The position numbers were made by a program, and so were the translations under genes. Shown piece by piece: positions 1 to 7,764 of a stretch of DNA of 48,300 bases. How positions within the stretch are numbered: position 1 is the first letter of the stretch; every line of letters starts with the position of its first letter. Origin of the DNA: Mesobacillus persicus (lineage in GTDB: Bacteria > Bacillota > Bacilli > Bacillales > Cytobacillaceae); contig NZ_FOBW01000025.1 of the NCBI RefSeq assembly GCF_900109925.1, positions 1 to 48,300 on the forward strand, read 5' to 3'. Under the pieces are notes generated by a model. The model was not told the origin of the DNA. It did no database searches and saw only the letters and a program-made list of their open reading frames with translations.

Positions 1-87
1 CATTCTTCGCCAGTAGGATTCTCTTGAGGAATCTGGGGTACCTTTAAGCTCAAAGAATAGCTCCACTTTTTGTTCATATTGATTCAT
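1..87 (-). CDS. Tyrosine recombinase/integrase-like protein, N-terminus only
   Basis: The first 29 codons are visible and the rest lies left of the window. The ATG (complement of 85-87) has a good ribosome site, GGGAGG, complementary to 95-100. The peptide starts MNQYEQKVELFFELKG and continues with a Ser/Arg/Tyr-rich stretch ending YWRRM. This resembles the SAM-like N-terminal domain of tyrosine recombinases (phage integrases). The catalytic domain is outside the window, so the family call is an inference from a short segment. Confidence 0.5.
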   Translation of the reverse strand, partial: MNQYEQKVELFFELKGTPDSSRESYWRRM

Positions 88-100
88 AAAATTGCCTCCC

Positions 101-135
101 GATATTTGATTAAGTTTAGTGTTGAATCAAATATC
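101..135. promoter_or_regulatory. Inverted repeat upstream of the recombinase gene
   Basis: GATATTTGATT (101-111) is repeated inverted as AATCAAATATC (125-135), a perfect 11-bp dyad with a 13-nt spacer. It lies directly upstream of the recombinase ribosome site. It could be an operator or a 5'-UTR hairpin controlling the recombinase; the sequence alone does not decide. Confidence 0.45.
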
Positions 136-213
136 AGTAGGTGGAGCCCTACTTAGCTTAATGAGAATATTGAGGTGTATTTTTGAGGTTGTCCATGATA
201 AAATATTTGTCAT

Positions 214-290
214 ATGAAAAAGTATGTCTTTCTATTGTTTGGTTTGGCGATTAAACAATATCACAAAAGACATACTTTTTCATTTTTTTA
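214..290. repeat. Long hairpin with 18-bp perfect arms
   Basis: ATGAAAAAGTATGTCTTT (214-231) is repeated inverted at 266-283, with a second inner pairing ATTGTTT/AAACAAT. A T-rich run follows on the plus strand, so it could act as a terminator, but no gene clearly ends here. A lone arm of the same sequence (ATGAAAAAGTATGT) occurs near 10440. This suggests a dispersed palindromic repeat. The open frame that starts in the left arm is an artefact of the hairpin. Confidence 0.6.
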
Positions 291-427
291 TTCTTTTTTT
301 GGTCTGAGGGGGCTTTTAAAGAGCCATCGCGTTAGCGATTTCGTTCTTCTTTCTCTTCCTTATAAACGTCACCATGTCCTCCCCCCCCTCTTTCACCTAT
401 ATAGAGAGTGAAGGGAGGTGAACAACC

Positions 428-643
428 ATGGCACAGGCAATGTTGAAAAATTCACGATTAACCTTGGTGTTTGAAACAGGAATGAACGAGAAAGGCGAAC
501 CGATTTTCAAAGGAAAATCGTATGCAAACGTTCAAAAAGAGGCAACGGCCGACCAGCTACACCAAGCCGCAACCGCCCTAGCCGGACTTAGTGCATACCC
601 ACTAAGCTCAGTAGAGCGCACCGACAATCACGACATCATCTAA
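428..643 (+). CDS. DUF1659 family small protein
   Basis: A 71-aa protein with a strong ribosome site (GGGAGGTG) before the ATG. The sequence (LTLVFETGMNEKGEPIFKGK, then an A-rich helix and a C-terminal DNHDII) matches the DUF1659 family, common in Bacillaceae and of unknown function. It is followed 40 bp later by a DUF2922 gene, the usual pairing. The two most likely form an operon ending at the hairpin at 911-941. No membrane segment or signal peptide is seen. Confidence 0.85.
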   Translation: MAQAMLKNSRLTLVFETGMNEKGEPIFKGKSYANVQKEATADQLHQAATALAGLSAYPLSSVERTDNHDII

Positions 644-683
644 TCCCTTTAAAAGGGAAAGGGGCTAAAAGGAGGTGAAAACA

Positions 684-902
684 ATGGCTAAAACTTTGGA
701 ATTACAATTTGCGACCGACCTCGGGAAAGTCGCTCGACTCACCGTCGATAACCCGGTCGAACCAGTCGATCCTGCCGCTCTAAAGCTAGCAATGGAATCG
801 ATTATTACATCAAATGCATTCTTCTCAAGCTACGGCAACCTTGTCGCCGTTAGCGGCGCTCGCGTAGTCGAACGCAATGTCACTGACTATGAAATCATCT
901 AA
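684..902 (+). CDS. DUF2922 family small protein
   Basis: I place the start at ATG 684 (MAKTLELQF). The in-frame GTG at 675 lies inside the ribosome site AAAGGAGGTG and is not a credible start. The 72-aa product has the DUF2922 pattern: a beta-rich N-terminus, DNPVEPVDPAALKLAM, and a C-terminal VVERNVTDYEII. Function is unknown. It is the partner of the DUF1659 gene just upstream; both proteins end in an acidic residue plus II, which hints at related folds. Confidence 0.85.
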   Translation: MAKTLELQFATDLGKVARLTVDNPVEPVDPAALKLAMESIITSNAFFSSYGNLVAVSGARVVERNVTDYEII

Positions 903-910
903 TAAGCCAC

Positions 911-941
911 AAGCCGGTTTCCAATAGGAGCCGGCTTTTAA
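911..941 (+). terminator. Rho-independent terminator of the DUF1659/DUF2922 pair
   Basis: AAGCCGG (911-917) pairs with CCGGCTT (931-937) and is followed by TTTAAAA. It starts 9 bp after the DUF2922 stop codon. Confidence 0.75.
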
Positions 942-946
942 AACAT

Positions 947-1000
947 GGGGACGGTTCTTCTGCTTCCCTTTCGGAAGCAGGAGAACCGTCCACATGCCCC
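947..1000. repeat. GGGACGG-type extragenic palindrome (family A)
   Basis: GGACGGTTCTTCTGCTTCC (949-967) pairs with 973-991 with one mismatch and a 5-nt loop. The GGGAC...GTCCC arms are shared by a family of elements spread through the window. It separates the DUF2922 terminator from the BCCT fragment. Confidence 0.7.
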
Positions 1001-1007
1001 TTTGCTT

Positions 1008-1350
1008 TTAACCTACTTCCTTAACATCCTCTTTGTTTTTGGTAGCCACCGTTTTCTTTAGAGAAAATGCAAACTGACTAAGTCCGAGCGCCTTTGCTTC
1101 TTGATTTAAGGATTTAAGTAAGCTGCCGATCATCAATATCATAATGACTGAAAATGGAAATGCGGCAAGGATTACGGTGTTTTGCAGAGCTTGCAGGCCT
1201 CCGGAATATAGGAGAGTTAGCGCTGTAAATGAAAGTAAGACACCCCAAGTCATTTTAATCGCTGTACTTGGATTTTGCGATCCATTCGTTGTCATCATGC
1301 CGAGTACAAACGTACCAATGTCAGTCGATGACACAAAGGGAGCGTCAGAA
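1008..1350 (-). pseudogene. C-terminal fragment of a BCCT-family transporter
   Basis: The reading frame encodes about 110 residues matching the last fifth of betaine/choline/carnitine transporters: STDIGTFVLGMM, then SAIKMTWGVLLS-like and LQNTVILAAFPFSVIM segments with two to three hydrophobic helices. BCCT proteins are about 500 aa, so the N-terminal 80% is missing. The homologous frame runs a few codons upstream of the GTG at 1334 and then meets a stop. A functional transporter is not possible. This looks like a relic left by deletion or insertion of the flanking DNA. Confidence 0.8.
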
Positions 1351-1384
1351 TAAGCCCTACCGCATTTTCACTTTCTTATTTAAA

Positions 1385-1505
1385 TGAGAGATGTGCTGAA
1401 ACACACTTCTCCCAGCAACTGCTCCCCATAAAGAGTTGCGGTTATCTATACTATTTTATCTTTCTGAGAAACGACCCTTCAAGCACACGTGGGTGGTTTT
1501 ATATT
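1385..1505 (+). other. Decayed copy of the type I toxin-antitoxin RNA region
   Basis: The order is a GAGAG...CTTCTC hairpin (1386-1411), a GCAACTGC...GTTGCGGTT segment, and a GACCC...GGGTGGTTTT terminator-like hairpin (1473-1500). The same series occurs at 43611-43723, where it overlaps a small basic ORF on the minus strand. No matching ORF survives here, so I read it as a degenerate copy. The rest of 1351-1680 holds nothing I recognise. Confidence 0.4.
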
Positions 1506-1678
1506 TAGGACGTAGTTCCATAGCAAATTTTCGCTATTTCACGCAAACAACCGATCAAATCTCTCTCTCCACTCCTTCACTTTCCTAAGAAACGCCTTCA
1601 CCTTCCTCCTACAATAAAACAAATCTCTTAATCCTTTAATCTCTTCAAAAAGTATTTATCTCCGTGTCCCTCCACATA

Positions 1679-1715
1679 GAAAAAAACCTTTAGCCGAATC
1701 TCTGCTAAAGGTTTC
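1679..1715 (-). terminator. Terminator of the frameshifted surface-protein gene
   Basis: AACCTTTAGC (1685-1694) pairs with GCTAAAGGTT (1704-1713). Read on the minus strand the hairpin is followed by a run of T. It lies just downstream of the 1778-2605 gene. Confidence 0.7.
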
Positions 1716-1777
1716 ACCGATTTTCGTTAATCTCCTGCCAACTAGGAGAAGTAGACCTGTAATAAAAACAATGAAAC

Positions 1778-2605
1778 CTAATAGGAACAAATTATATTGC
1801 CCCGTCGCGGTATTGGGAGTTTATGACCACCATGACTCTTTTTCATAGCCTTAACAGCTACATCTAAATCAGATTCAGATTGTCTTCCTGTTCCTTCATC
1901 CGAACTAGGGGATGTTCCCTCTTCCGGCTCGTCTCCTGTTCCTTCATCCGAACCGGGATCAGATCCTTCTTCCGGTTTGTCTCCTGTTCCTTCGTCCGAA
2001 CCAGGGGCGGTGCCTTCTTCCGGCTCACCTCCTGTTCCTTCGTCAGAACCGGGGTCGCTCCCTTCTTCCGGCTCATCTCCTGTTCCTTCGTCAGAACCGG
2101 GGTCTGTTCCTTCTTCTGACTCATTTCCAGTATCCCCGTCAGAGCCGGTTTCGTTTTCATCAATGATTAGCTTTTCACTACGAGAACTTCCCACAATTAT
2201 ATCGTTCCCAACTCCATTTCCCGTGTTCTTAATCTCATACTCAATAGGGATATCATATCTATCAGCTATTGTCCCTGAACTCACCTTTAATGACGCGTTA
2301 ACGTTTCCTGAGAAAACATTGCCATCATACGGGACACTTTGCATTTCACTATTTGTAAAGTGTTCTCCGTCAAAGAAATACTTTGTATACACTTCGATTG
2401 CACCTGGGCTTTGTTGGCTATGATTCCCTTTATCATATGAAAAATGAATGGTAAATTGAATTTCCCCTGAATCTCTATTAATAGATTCCTTCTTTAGTGT
2501 AACTACAAGAGGTGTTCCTGGGGTTGCAACTGCTAAGGTAATGGGAATGATGCCAGACAGAAATAAAACCATAAGCATTAAAAAGGATTTTGAGAACTTT
2601 TTCAT
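1778..2605 (-). CDS. Repeat-rich secreted surface protein with frameshifted LPxTG signal
   Basis: The 275-aa frame begins with a signal peptide (MKKFSKSFLMLMVLFLSG to about residue 25-30), followed by a beta-rich domain of about 130 residues. Then come five imperfect 14-residue repeats of the type DEGTGDEPEEGSDPGS, an acidic wall-spanning stalk. The frame ends in LPIPRRGNIICSY. One base further along, the other frame reads NTATGQYNLF and then a hydrophobic helix LLGFIVFITGLLLLVG plus RR, a standard sortase signal. A single-base shift near 1809-1819, inside the LPxTG codons, therefore disconnects the anchor. The product would be secreted but not wall-anchored, unless this is a sequencing error. 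Function is unknown. Confidence 0.75.
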   Translation of the reverse strand: MKKFSKSFLMLMVLFLSGIIPITLAVATPGTPLVVTLKKESINRDSGEIQFTIHFSYDKGNHSQQSPGAIEVYTKYFFDGEHFTNSEMQSVPYDGNVFSGNVNASLKVSSGTIADRYDIPIEYEIKNTGNGVGNDIIVGSSRSEKLIIDENETGSDGDTGNESEEGTDPGSDEGTGDEPEEGSDPGSDEGTGGEPEEGTAPGSDEGTGDKPEEGSDPGSDEGTGDEPEEGTSPSSDEGTGRQSESDLDVAVKAMKKSHGGHKLPIPRRGNIICSY

Positions 2606-3279
2606 GCCATACTTCCCTCCTCTTAGATTTCCTAATACTAAGAGGGCCGGTTACACTACTAGCTCCATATAGCCTAAGTGTCCATTTTACCAGCTATACT
2701 TCATCGCTACCCTTACACAACTTCGTGTTCCTCCTCCTTTTCGAAAATTATGTTAGTTTAACATATAAAACTTTTATAGTTATAAAGTATGTAATTGATC
2801 TAGTTTTATAGGTAAATATATCTATATTATTATATTATATTGTAATTATTTGGAAAAAAAGGAATTACGTTCGACCAATATTTTATGTCCCATATAGAAG
2901 GACACAATGTTGAATCGCGTTTAGCGATGTTCCCAACTCATTTGAACAAGGTGCCTTCCCCTGTTCTAACAATTTATCTACTCATAGGTCACAGTGCCTG
3001 AGCGAGTAATTTTGAAACGCCCTAAAAAATTAGCCATGGCGTTAATGAGACGCAAATCAAGTAAAATAATATACAAGTTTGACAAAGAAGAATCACTCTG
3101 GCCACTTACCAATTTGAAAAAAGATCATACCTTACCCGGTGACATATTCGGGACACAACTCACTTTCCCAAATCCAAAAACCTTAGAGCAATCAACCTTT
3201 TCCCTTATTCCTTTTAAAAGTGAATAAATAGGCTCCAACATCTATATAGTTTATAAATTAAATTGGGGAGGGATTTACG
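2606..3279. other. Intergenic region without a recognised gene
   Basis: A+T-rich DNA upstream of the surface-protein gene. An open frame at 2994-3227 (plus) has no ribosome site and no recognisable composition. A minus-strand frame across the same stretch is equally open, so neither is called. Confidence 0.4.
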
Positions 3280-3417
3280 GTGGGGGTTTACGACGATTGT
3301 TCCCGTTGCAACGGTGGACATGAAGAACTTTTTGACTCTTGTAATTTTTGCAGCGAGTATAAAACGGTCTGCGACAGCTGTGGGTATTGCCAAGAATGTG
3401 GACACTACCAAGACTAG
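3280..3417 (+). CDS. Small four-CxxC zinc-binding-type protein
   Basis: A 45-aa frame starts at GTG 3280, seven bases after a strong ribosome site (GGGGAGGG, 3265-3272), and stops at 3415-3417. It contains eight cysteines in four CxxC pairs: C7/C10, C21/C24, C31/C34 and C37/C40. Acidic and aromatic residues lie between them (SCNFC, CDSCGYC). Four CxxC pairs fit two zinc knuckles or a zinc-ribbon pair. There is no membrane segment. The neighbours are unrelated surface-protein genes on the other strand. I do not recognise a named family; the regular cysteine spacing and ribosome site are the evidence that it is real. Confidence 0.6.
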   Translation: MGVYDDCSRCNGGHEELFDSCNFCSEYKTVCDSCGYCQECGHYQD

Positions 3418-3442
3418 ATTACGTTCCTGCCTTAAAGGGCTA

Positions 3443-3554
3443 TCGGGACAATTCACTATTCCCTGGGCACCGTACCCCCAGGGACAGGTTCTCTGTCCCA
3501 AGGTACCAGAGCGCCGTTAAAATTTCGGGACATAGTGCCTGTGCCCTTGTCCCA
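3443..3554. repeat. GGGACAGG-type repeat cluster (family A)
   Basis: Several GGGACA/TGTCCC segments in both orientations, including GGGACAGGTTCTCTGTCCC at 3481-3499. It follows the Cys-rich ORF directly. Confidence 0.65.
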
Positions 3555-3580
3555 CTACCTGCCAAAACTAAATTTGCTTA

Positions 3581-3640
3581 TAACAAAAAAACGCCTGACC
3601 CTTAGCAGCGCGCTTTAACGCACCGTGGGTCAGGCACTTT
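3581..3640 (-). terminator. Terminator of the LRR/FN3 surface-protein gene
   Basis: GCCTGACCC (3593-3601) pairs with GGGTCAGGC (3627-3635). On the minus strand the stem is followed by seven T. It lies just downstream of the 3651 stop codon. A T-run is also present on the plus side, so it may work both ways. Confidence 0.8.
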
Positions 3641-3650
3641 TCTTGTCTCT

Positions 3651-6050
3651 TTAAGCGTTCTTTCTTCGTTGAAGAGTCACGTATATTCCACCGGCAAGTA
3701 GCAAGAATACACCGAGTAATAGCATATTATATAGAGAGGTAGCCGTGTTCGGTAATTCATTGCCTTCTTTATCGCTCGTTTCCTTTTCAGGAGAGTCGAT
3801 TTTTTCCTTCTTAGTTGTTACATTATCCGATTGAGACTGATCATCACTTGAAACTGTTTCTACCTCTAACTCTACTTCTACTTCTACACCAGTTTCTGTC
3901 TCACCAAATGATCCAGATGGATCGGTATTGTTATCAGAAGGGGATTGAGTAGAATCCTTCTTAGGCTCTTCCGCAGTAACTTCGTTATCTATTTTTTCAA
4001 ATACTGTAAAAATACTGAAATGGTCTGTTTGAACGATTACATTTCCGTCGTGATAAACCGCTCCTGGTACTAATTCCCATACCTTCTTTGTTTCATTGTA
4101 ATAGAAGACTTTTAGATTATCTGTATTATTGACCTTACTTTCATCGATATTGAATACTAGTGTGATAGGTTCTCCAAATTGATGAACAGGCTCCCCATCA
4201 GCATAGATGGTAAAGTCATAAACATCACTCACTGCATCTTGAATAGGATCTAGTTTTTTGACGTCCGCTGAAATTTCTTTCCCATCCGGCAAATTAGATA
4301 ATGGAATATTTAGCTCTACCTTACTGTTTTTCACTTTCAAGGATGCATCCTTTTCCTTTAAGGTTGCAACTTGTTCCTTTGTAAAGGTAACAACTGCCTC
4401 TTCTTCCGTAAATTCTAAAACAAGTGTGTCACCATTTTCAACTGCTTCAATATCACTGGTAGGAACTACAGCTATCCCGTTTTCTACTTTTGGTTTTGAA
4501 ACAACAGACTTTTTAGCTTCACCGTCTGTTGATTCCTGACCATTTCCAGGTAAAGTGTTCGTCTGAGCATATCCATATTGGCCAAGTCTATCGTATTCAT
4601 CAGTTACAAATAGCTCAATAAAATACTCTTTATCTGGATCCAACTGGTTGAATGTATAAGAGTTACCAGTTGTATTTATATATTTTTGATTATTTATATT
4701 AATATAGGTAACATTCTCAGCTGAATTATCCCAGCTAATGGATAATGAATCAGGTGATTGGTTCGTTACTTCGACTGAAACTCCAAATGGATTTGTGGCA
4801 GTAAGAGGATCCGAAGTTTCTAAAGCAATCCCTTTATTCTCCAACTGTGTTTTTAATTCAGTGGTTAAAAATTCATCTAAATTAGGTTGAATAATAAAAG
4901 CAAAGTATATAGGCATTGATAATAGTTCTTCATAGTTTGTTGCTGGATTATAAAAAAGAAACAGTTCGCTTAAGCCCGATGGTAAAACCCCTAAATCATT
5001 TAGGTTTGTATTCTGAAGATTTAGGCTGAATAACTGGGTTAAAGATTTTAGGAATGACCAATCATTAAGTTCCACATGGGTAAACGTTAATGTATTTAGA
5101 CTCTCTATTTCTTGTAATACATCAAAAGATTTACTATCGATATTCAAATCTGTAAAAGTAATGAACCTTAAATTTGTTGCATATTTTAATGGTGAAAGAT
5201 CAGAAACATTCTTAGTAATATGAAGTCCACTAACACTTTCAAGTTCTTCGTAGGTGATTCCACGGTGATAGATACCCAATCTGTTTTGGATAGCCTCTAA
5301 GAGATTGTTGTCTTGGATATCGACAAGTTCTTCTTCTGGAGGAAGACTTTCTGTTTCAAAAACATGAGGAACTTCTTGAAGTAATTCTCCATTTTCGTTT
5401 AAAAGGTGAATGGATAGTTCATACTCCGTTCCAGGCTCCAACTCCTCCAGTTCATACTGCCTAACGGGTGAATCACCATTATCTATAAATTTAGCTTCAA
5501 ATGGTGTACCGTTATGAAAAAATTGAACCTCTTTTACATCTTCATGTACAGAGTTTAAGAATATAACCATTCCAAATCCAATTGCATATGACGAAATATA
5601 CTCTACATAATTTTGGGTTTCAGGAATTTCTACTATTTCTTCTCCAGGTAAAAGAATATCTCTAGTTTCTTCACCAATTTGGTGTTGAAGGCGGATTTCC
5701 TCCATACCCACTCTCTCATTGTTTATTACTACCTCATAGTCTTGAACACTCTCTTCCTTAGGAAAACGATATGTATATAACCATTTAGAATCATCATATA
5801 TTTCAATAAAAGTACGTTCATGTACCATATCACTCGTAACACCGTTTACTATAATGGAAAAATTCAAAGGATATTCTTCTTCACCTTCTATTAACCATTT
5901 TGCTTCAATAGTGTTATCCTGCTCTACAATTGTATAATCCACAACTGAAAATGTACTCTCAGCATTAGGTGCGGCTATTACTTCACTGTTTGCAGGAATA
6001 AACAGTTGAAATACCAAAGCCAAAGTCAAAACTACATTCAATAGTCTCAT
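3651..6050 (-). CDS. Sortase-anchored surface protein with LRR and fibronectin type III-like domains
   Basis: A 799-aa protein with a signal peptide to about residue 27. A beta-rich domain follows (30-240), then an internalin-like leucine-rich-repeat region (about 250-400, for example LESLNTLTF-type units with regular L spacing). A fibronectin type III-like domain (about 430-510, DSLSISWDN) and further beta-rich domains lie beyond that. An acidic Ser/Glu/Val-rich stalk leads to the C-terminal signal: LPNTAT, a hydrophobic helix and RRKNA. LPNTA is an LPxTA-type sortase motif. It is probably covalently attached to the cell wall and used in adhesion; the ligand is unknown. The intact signal contrasts with the broken one in the neighbouring surface-protein gene. 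Confidence 0.8.
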   Translation of the reverse strand: MRLLNVVLTLALVFQLFIPANSEVIAAPNAESTFSVVDYTIVEQDNTIEAKWLIEGEEEYPLNFSIIVNGVTSDMVHERTFIEIYDDSKWLYTYRFPKEESVQDYEVVINNERVGMEEIRLQHQIGEETRDILLPGEEIVEIPETQNYVEYISSYAIGFGMVIFLNSVHEDVKEVQFFHNGTPFEAKFIDNGDSPVRQYELEELEPGTEYELSIHLLNENGELLQEVPHVFETESLPPEEELVDIQDNNLLEAIQNRLGIYHRGITYEELESVSGLHITKNVSDLSPLKYATNLRFITFTDLNIDSKSFDVLQEIESLNTLTFTHVELNDWSFLKSLTQLFSLNLQNTNLNDLGVLPSGLSELFLFYNPATNYEELLSMPIYFAFIIQPNLDEFLTTELKTQLENKGIALETSDPLTATNPFGVSVEVTNQSPDSLSISWDNSAENVTYININNQKYINTTGNSYTFNQLDPDKEYFIELFVTDEYDRLGQYGYAQTNTLPGNGQESTDGEAKKSVVSKPKVENGIAVVPTSDIEAVENGDTLVLEFTEEEAVVTFTKEQVATLKEKDASLKVKNSKVELNIPLSNLPDGKEISADVKKLDPIQDAVSDVYDFTIYADGEPVHQFGEPITLVFNIDESKVNNTDNLKVFYYNETKKVWELVPGAVYHDGNVIVQTDHFSIFTVFEKIDNEVTAEEPKKDSTQSPSDNNTDPSGSFGETETGVEVEVELEVETVSSDDQSQSDNVTTKKEKIDSPEKETSDKEGNELPNTATSLYNMLLLGVFLLLAGGIYVTLQRRKNA

Positions 6051-6146
6051 AGTCCTACTCCTTAGTTGTAATAAATTTTTACAATGCAGTATATATATTA
6101 CTATGTTTCTATAATTTAGTAAACAAGTAGGCGCTTTATCCTAGGA

Positions 6147-6287
6147 CGGGATATAGGGACAGGTTCACTGTCCCAGTTCAAAAAAATTCAAGTCTGTAAT
6201 TTCCCTATAGATAAATTTTAGGACACTGTGCCTGTCAGTGCCCAGAGACTTAAAGACTCCGGGACAAGGGATCTATCCCCTTGTTCC
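6147..6287. repeat. GGGACAGG-type repeat cluster (family A)
   Basis: GGGACAGGTTCACTGTCCC (6156-6174), then a second unit with GGACACTGTGCCTGTC and GGGACAAGG...CCTTGTTCC. The same order recurs at 6855-6933, flanking the lipoprotein gene on its other side. Confidence 0.65.
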
Positions 6288-6291
6288 ATAC

Positions 6292-6792
6292 TCAGTTTTC
6301 AAACGGTACAACCGTTTCTACTCCACTCTGAACAATTACTACATTCTCTATGTCTTTAGATACTTCTTTATCAATCTGGACGACAAAGGTTCTTGGTGTT
6401 GCGTCAGAAGTACAAGCCCCTTTTGGTTCTGACAACGGAACTGTCATAGTATGATTGTCAGAGCTTATTGCAACATTCTCTACCTTATAGGGACAACTTC
6501 CAGATTCATGAACTCCAAGGAAAAATGCATCTTTCTCTTTAAAATCAATGTTTGGTAATTCATTTTTAAAGCCAAATACGCTCCATGTTTGTTCAAATTC
6601 AGGCTGATCAACAGATTTTCTCACTAAAAATTGAAAGAAAGGTGTTGTTTCCCTTTCAAATGCGATCTCATGAAAGTTAGAAGGTAACGTCTTTTCACTT
6701 ACGACCACATAATCATCTGTGGAACCGCTACAACCAACTAAAAGTAACGACATACAAATGGTCAGGGCAAATAATGGTTTAAAGATTGTCAA
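6292..6792 (-). CDS. Lipoprotein, possibly PrcB-like
   Basis: I choose the TTG complementary to 6790-6792 as start, because GAGGGAGG lies eight bases upstream. The longer frame from 6810 would put this ribosome site inside the gene. The 166-aa product begins with a short basic stretch, a hydrophobic helix and the lipobox LLVGC, so it is a lipid-anchored outer-surface protein. The mature part has two later cysteines (GSCPYKVENV and PKGACTSD), perhaps a disulfide, and a C-terminal beta strand RTFVVQID. This arrangement resembles PrcB-like domains, but the match is weak. Two repeat clusters isolate it from its neighbours. Confidence 0.6.
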   Translation of the reverse strand: MTIFKPLFALTICMSLLLVGCSGSTDDYVVVSEKTLPSNFHEIAFERETTPFFQFLVRKSVDQPEFEQTWSVFGFKNELPNIDFKEKDAFFLGVHESGSCPYKVENVAISSDNHTMTVPLSEPKGACTSDATPRTFVVQIDKEVSKDIENVVIVQSGVETVVPFEN

Positions 6793-6854
6793 TTCTATTC
6801 CCTCCCTCAATCAAAGTAGACGACAATTTCACTTAAGAGTTACACGAACCAACG

Positions 6855-6933
6855 TGGGACACAGGGACAGTTTCACTGTCCCTACCCCGTAGCCTTAAAG
6901 ACTCCGGGACAAGGAACCTGTCCCCTTGTCCCA
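6855..6933. repeat. GGGACAGG-type repeat cluster (family A)
   Basis: GGGACAG...CTGTCCC followed by GGGACAAGGAACC...CCTTGTCCC, the same two-unit order as at 6147-6287. Confidence 0.65.
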
Positions 6934-6984
6934 AAACTTATGATAAAATTAATAGACCACACACGTTAGATAGAGGAGAGTTCT

Positions 6985-7680
6985 ATGAAGAAATATTTAA
7001 TGTTTTTACTACTATTAATGACCCTGATCGTAGGAGCCTGCTCCAATACGGAAGAATCAACTTCTGAGACTCCAACTGACACAGAATCAACTGAAAAACA
7101 GAATACCCTTACTACTGAGAAGGAATCCGAAGAAAGAGTGTCACAGAAAGACAAAGAGGAAACTAACGAAGTACCTGATTTCTATGATATTCAACTGAAT
7201 ACTGAAACAAATACGATTGAATTGCTACCTCCTAATGGGGAACCAGTGATCTTAGCAGAGAGCAACCCTTCTGAACCATTGAAGTCTCCAAATGGCGAGA
7301 TGGCCGCCTATATTTCACCTTATGGTTGGGAAGAACTTAGTGACCTCTATCTTGTTGACCTTCAAGATGGAAGCCAAAGTATATTAGTCACGAATGATTC
7401 TGAGAGTAAACCAAAAGAGTTCATATGGCAAGATGATGATCATGTCTTGGTAATCATCGGCTATCCTCATGGAACAGTGAATGTAGGTGGAGACATCTAT
7501 CGAATCAATATCGAAACAAATGAGAAAGAGGAAATCGTGTCAACTGATGATAAAGTTGAAATAACAGATCTCGAACGTATAGAGGATGGAGTGTTATATT
7601 ACAGCGGAATCCAATACACAGATGAACAATGGAATGAACACCAGGATTATTCTAATCAAGTTTCACTAAAAAACGATTAA
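6985..7680 (+). CDS. Lipoprotein with DUF4652-like domain
   Basis: A 231-aa protein with ribosome site AGAGGAG before ATG 6985. It starts MKKYLMFLLLLMTLIVGAC, a clear lipoprotein signal with cleavage before Cys19. A Ser/Thr/Glu-rich linker follows (20-65). The C-terminal domain (about 70-225) contains KSPNGEMAAYISPYGWEEL and LYLVDLQDG, which fits DUF4652 and WD40/beta-propeller-like surface lipoproteins. Function is unknown. It is monocistronic and bounded by repeat clusters on both sides. Confidence 0.7.
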   Translation: MKKYLMFLLLLMTLIVGACSNTEESTSETPTDTESTEKQNTLTTEKESEERVSQKDKEETNEVPDFYDIQLNTETNTIELLPPNGEPVILAESNPSEPLKSPNGEMAAYISPYGWEELSDLYLVDLQDGSQSILVTNDSESKPKEFIWQDDDHVLVIIGYPHGTVNVGGDIYRINIETNEKEEIVSTDDKVEITDLERIEDGVLYYSGIQYTDEQWNEHQDYSNQVSLKND

Positions 7681-7683
7681 AAT

Positions 7684-7764
7684 GGTGGGACATAGGGACA
7701 GGTTCCTTGCCCCTCGATATCAGAACCACAAAAACCCCTGGGACAAGGTACCTGTCCCCCCTAA
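7684..7764. repeat. GGGACAGG-type repeat cluster (family A)
   Basis: GGGACATAGGGACAGGTTCC... and GGGACAAGGTACCTGTCCC between two convergent genes. It overlaps the last codon of the pRiA4b-ORF3 gene. Confidence 0.6.

Noticed and set aside
214-411. 65-aa open frame beginning MKKYVFLLFG
   Set aside because: It begins in the left arm of a long hairpin, has no ribosome site, and its composition follows the T-rich repeat.
1864-2423. Long open frames on both strands opposite the repeat region of the surface protein
   Set aside because: They are shadows of the 42-bp nucleotide repeats encoding the acidic stalk; the minus-strand frame with signal peptide is the real one.
2994-3227. 77-aa plus-strand frame
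   Set aside because: No ribosome site, no recognisable pattern, and the opposite strand is equally open.
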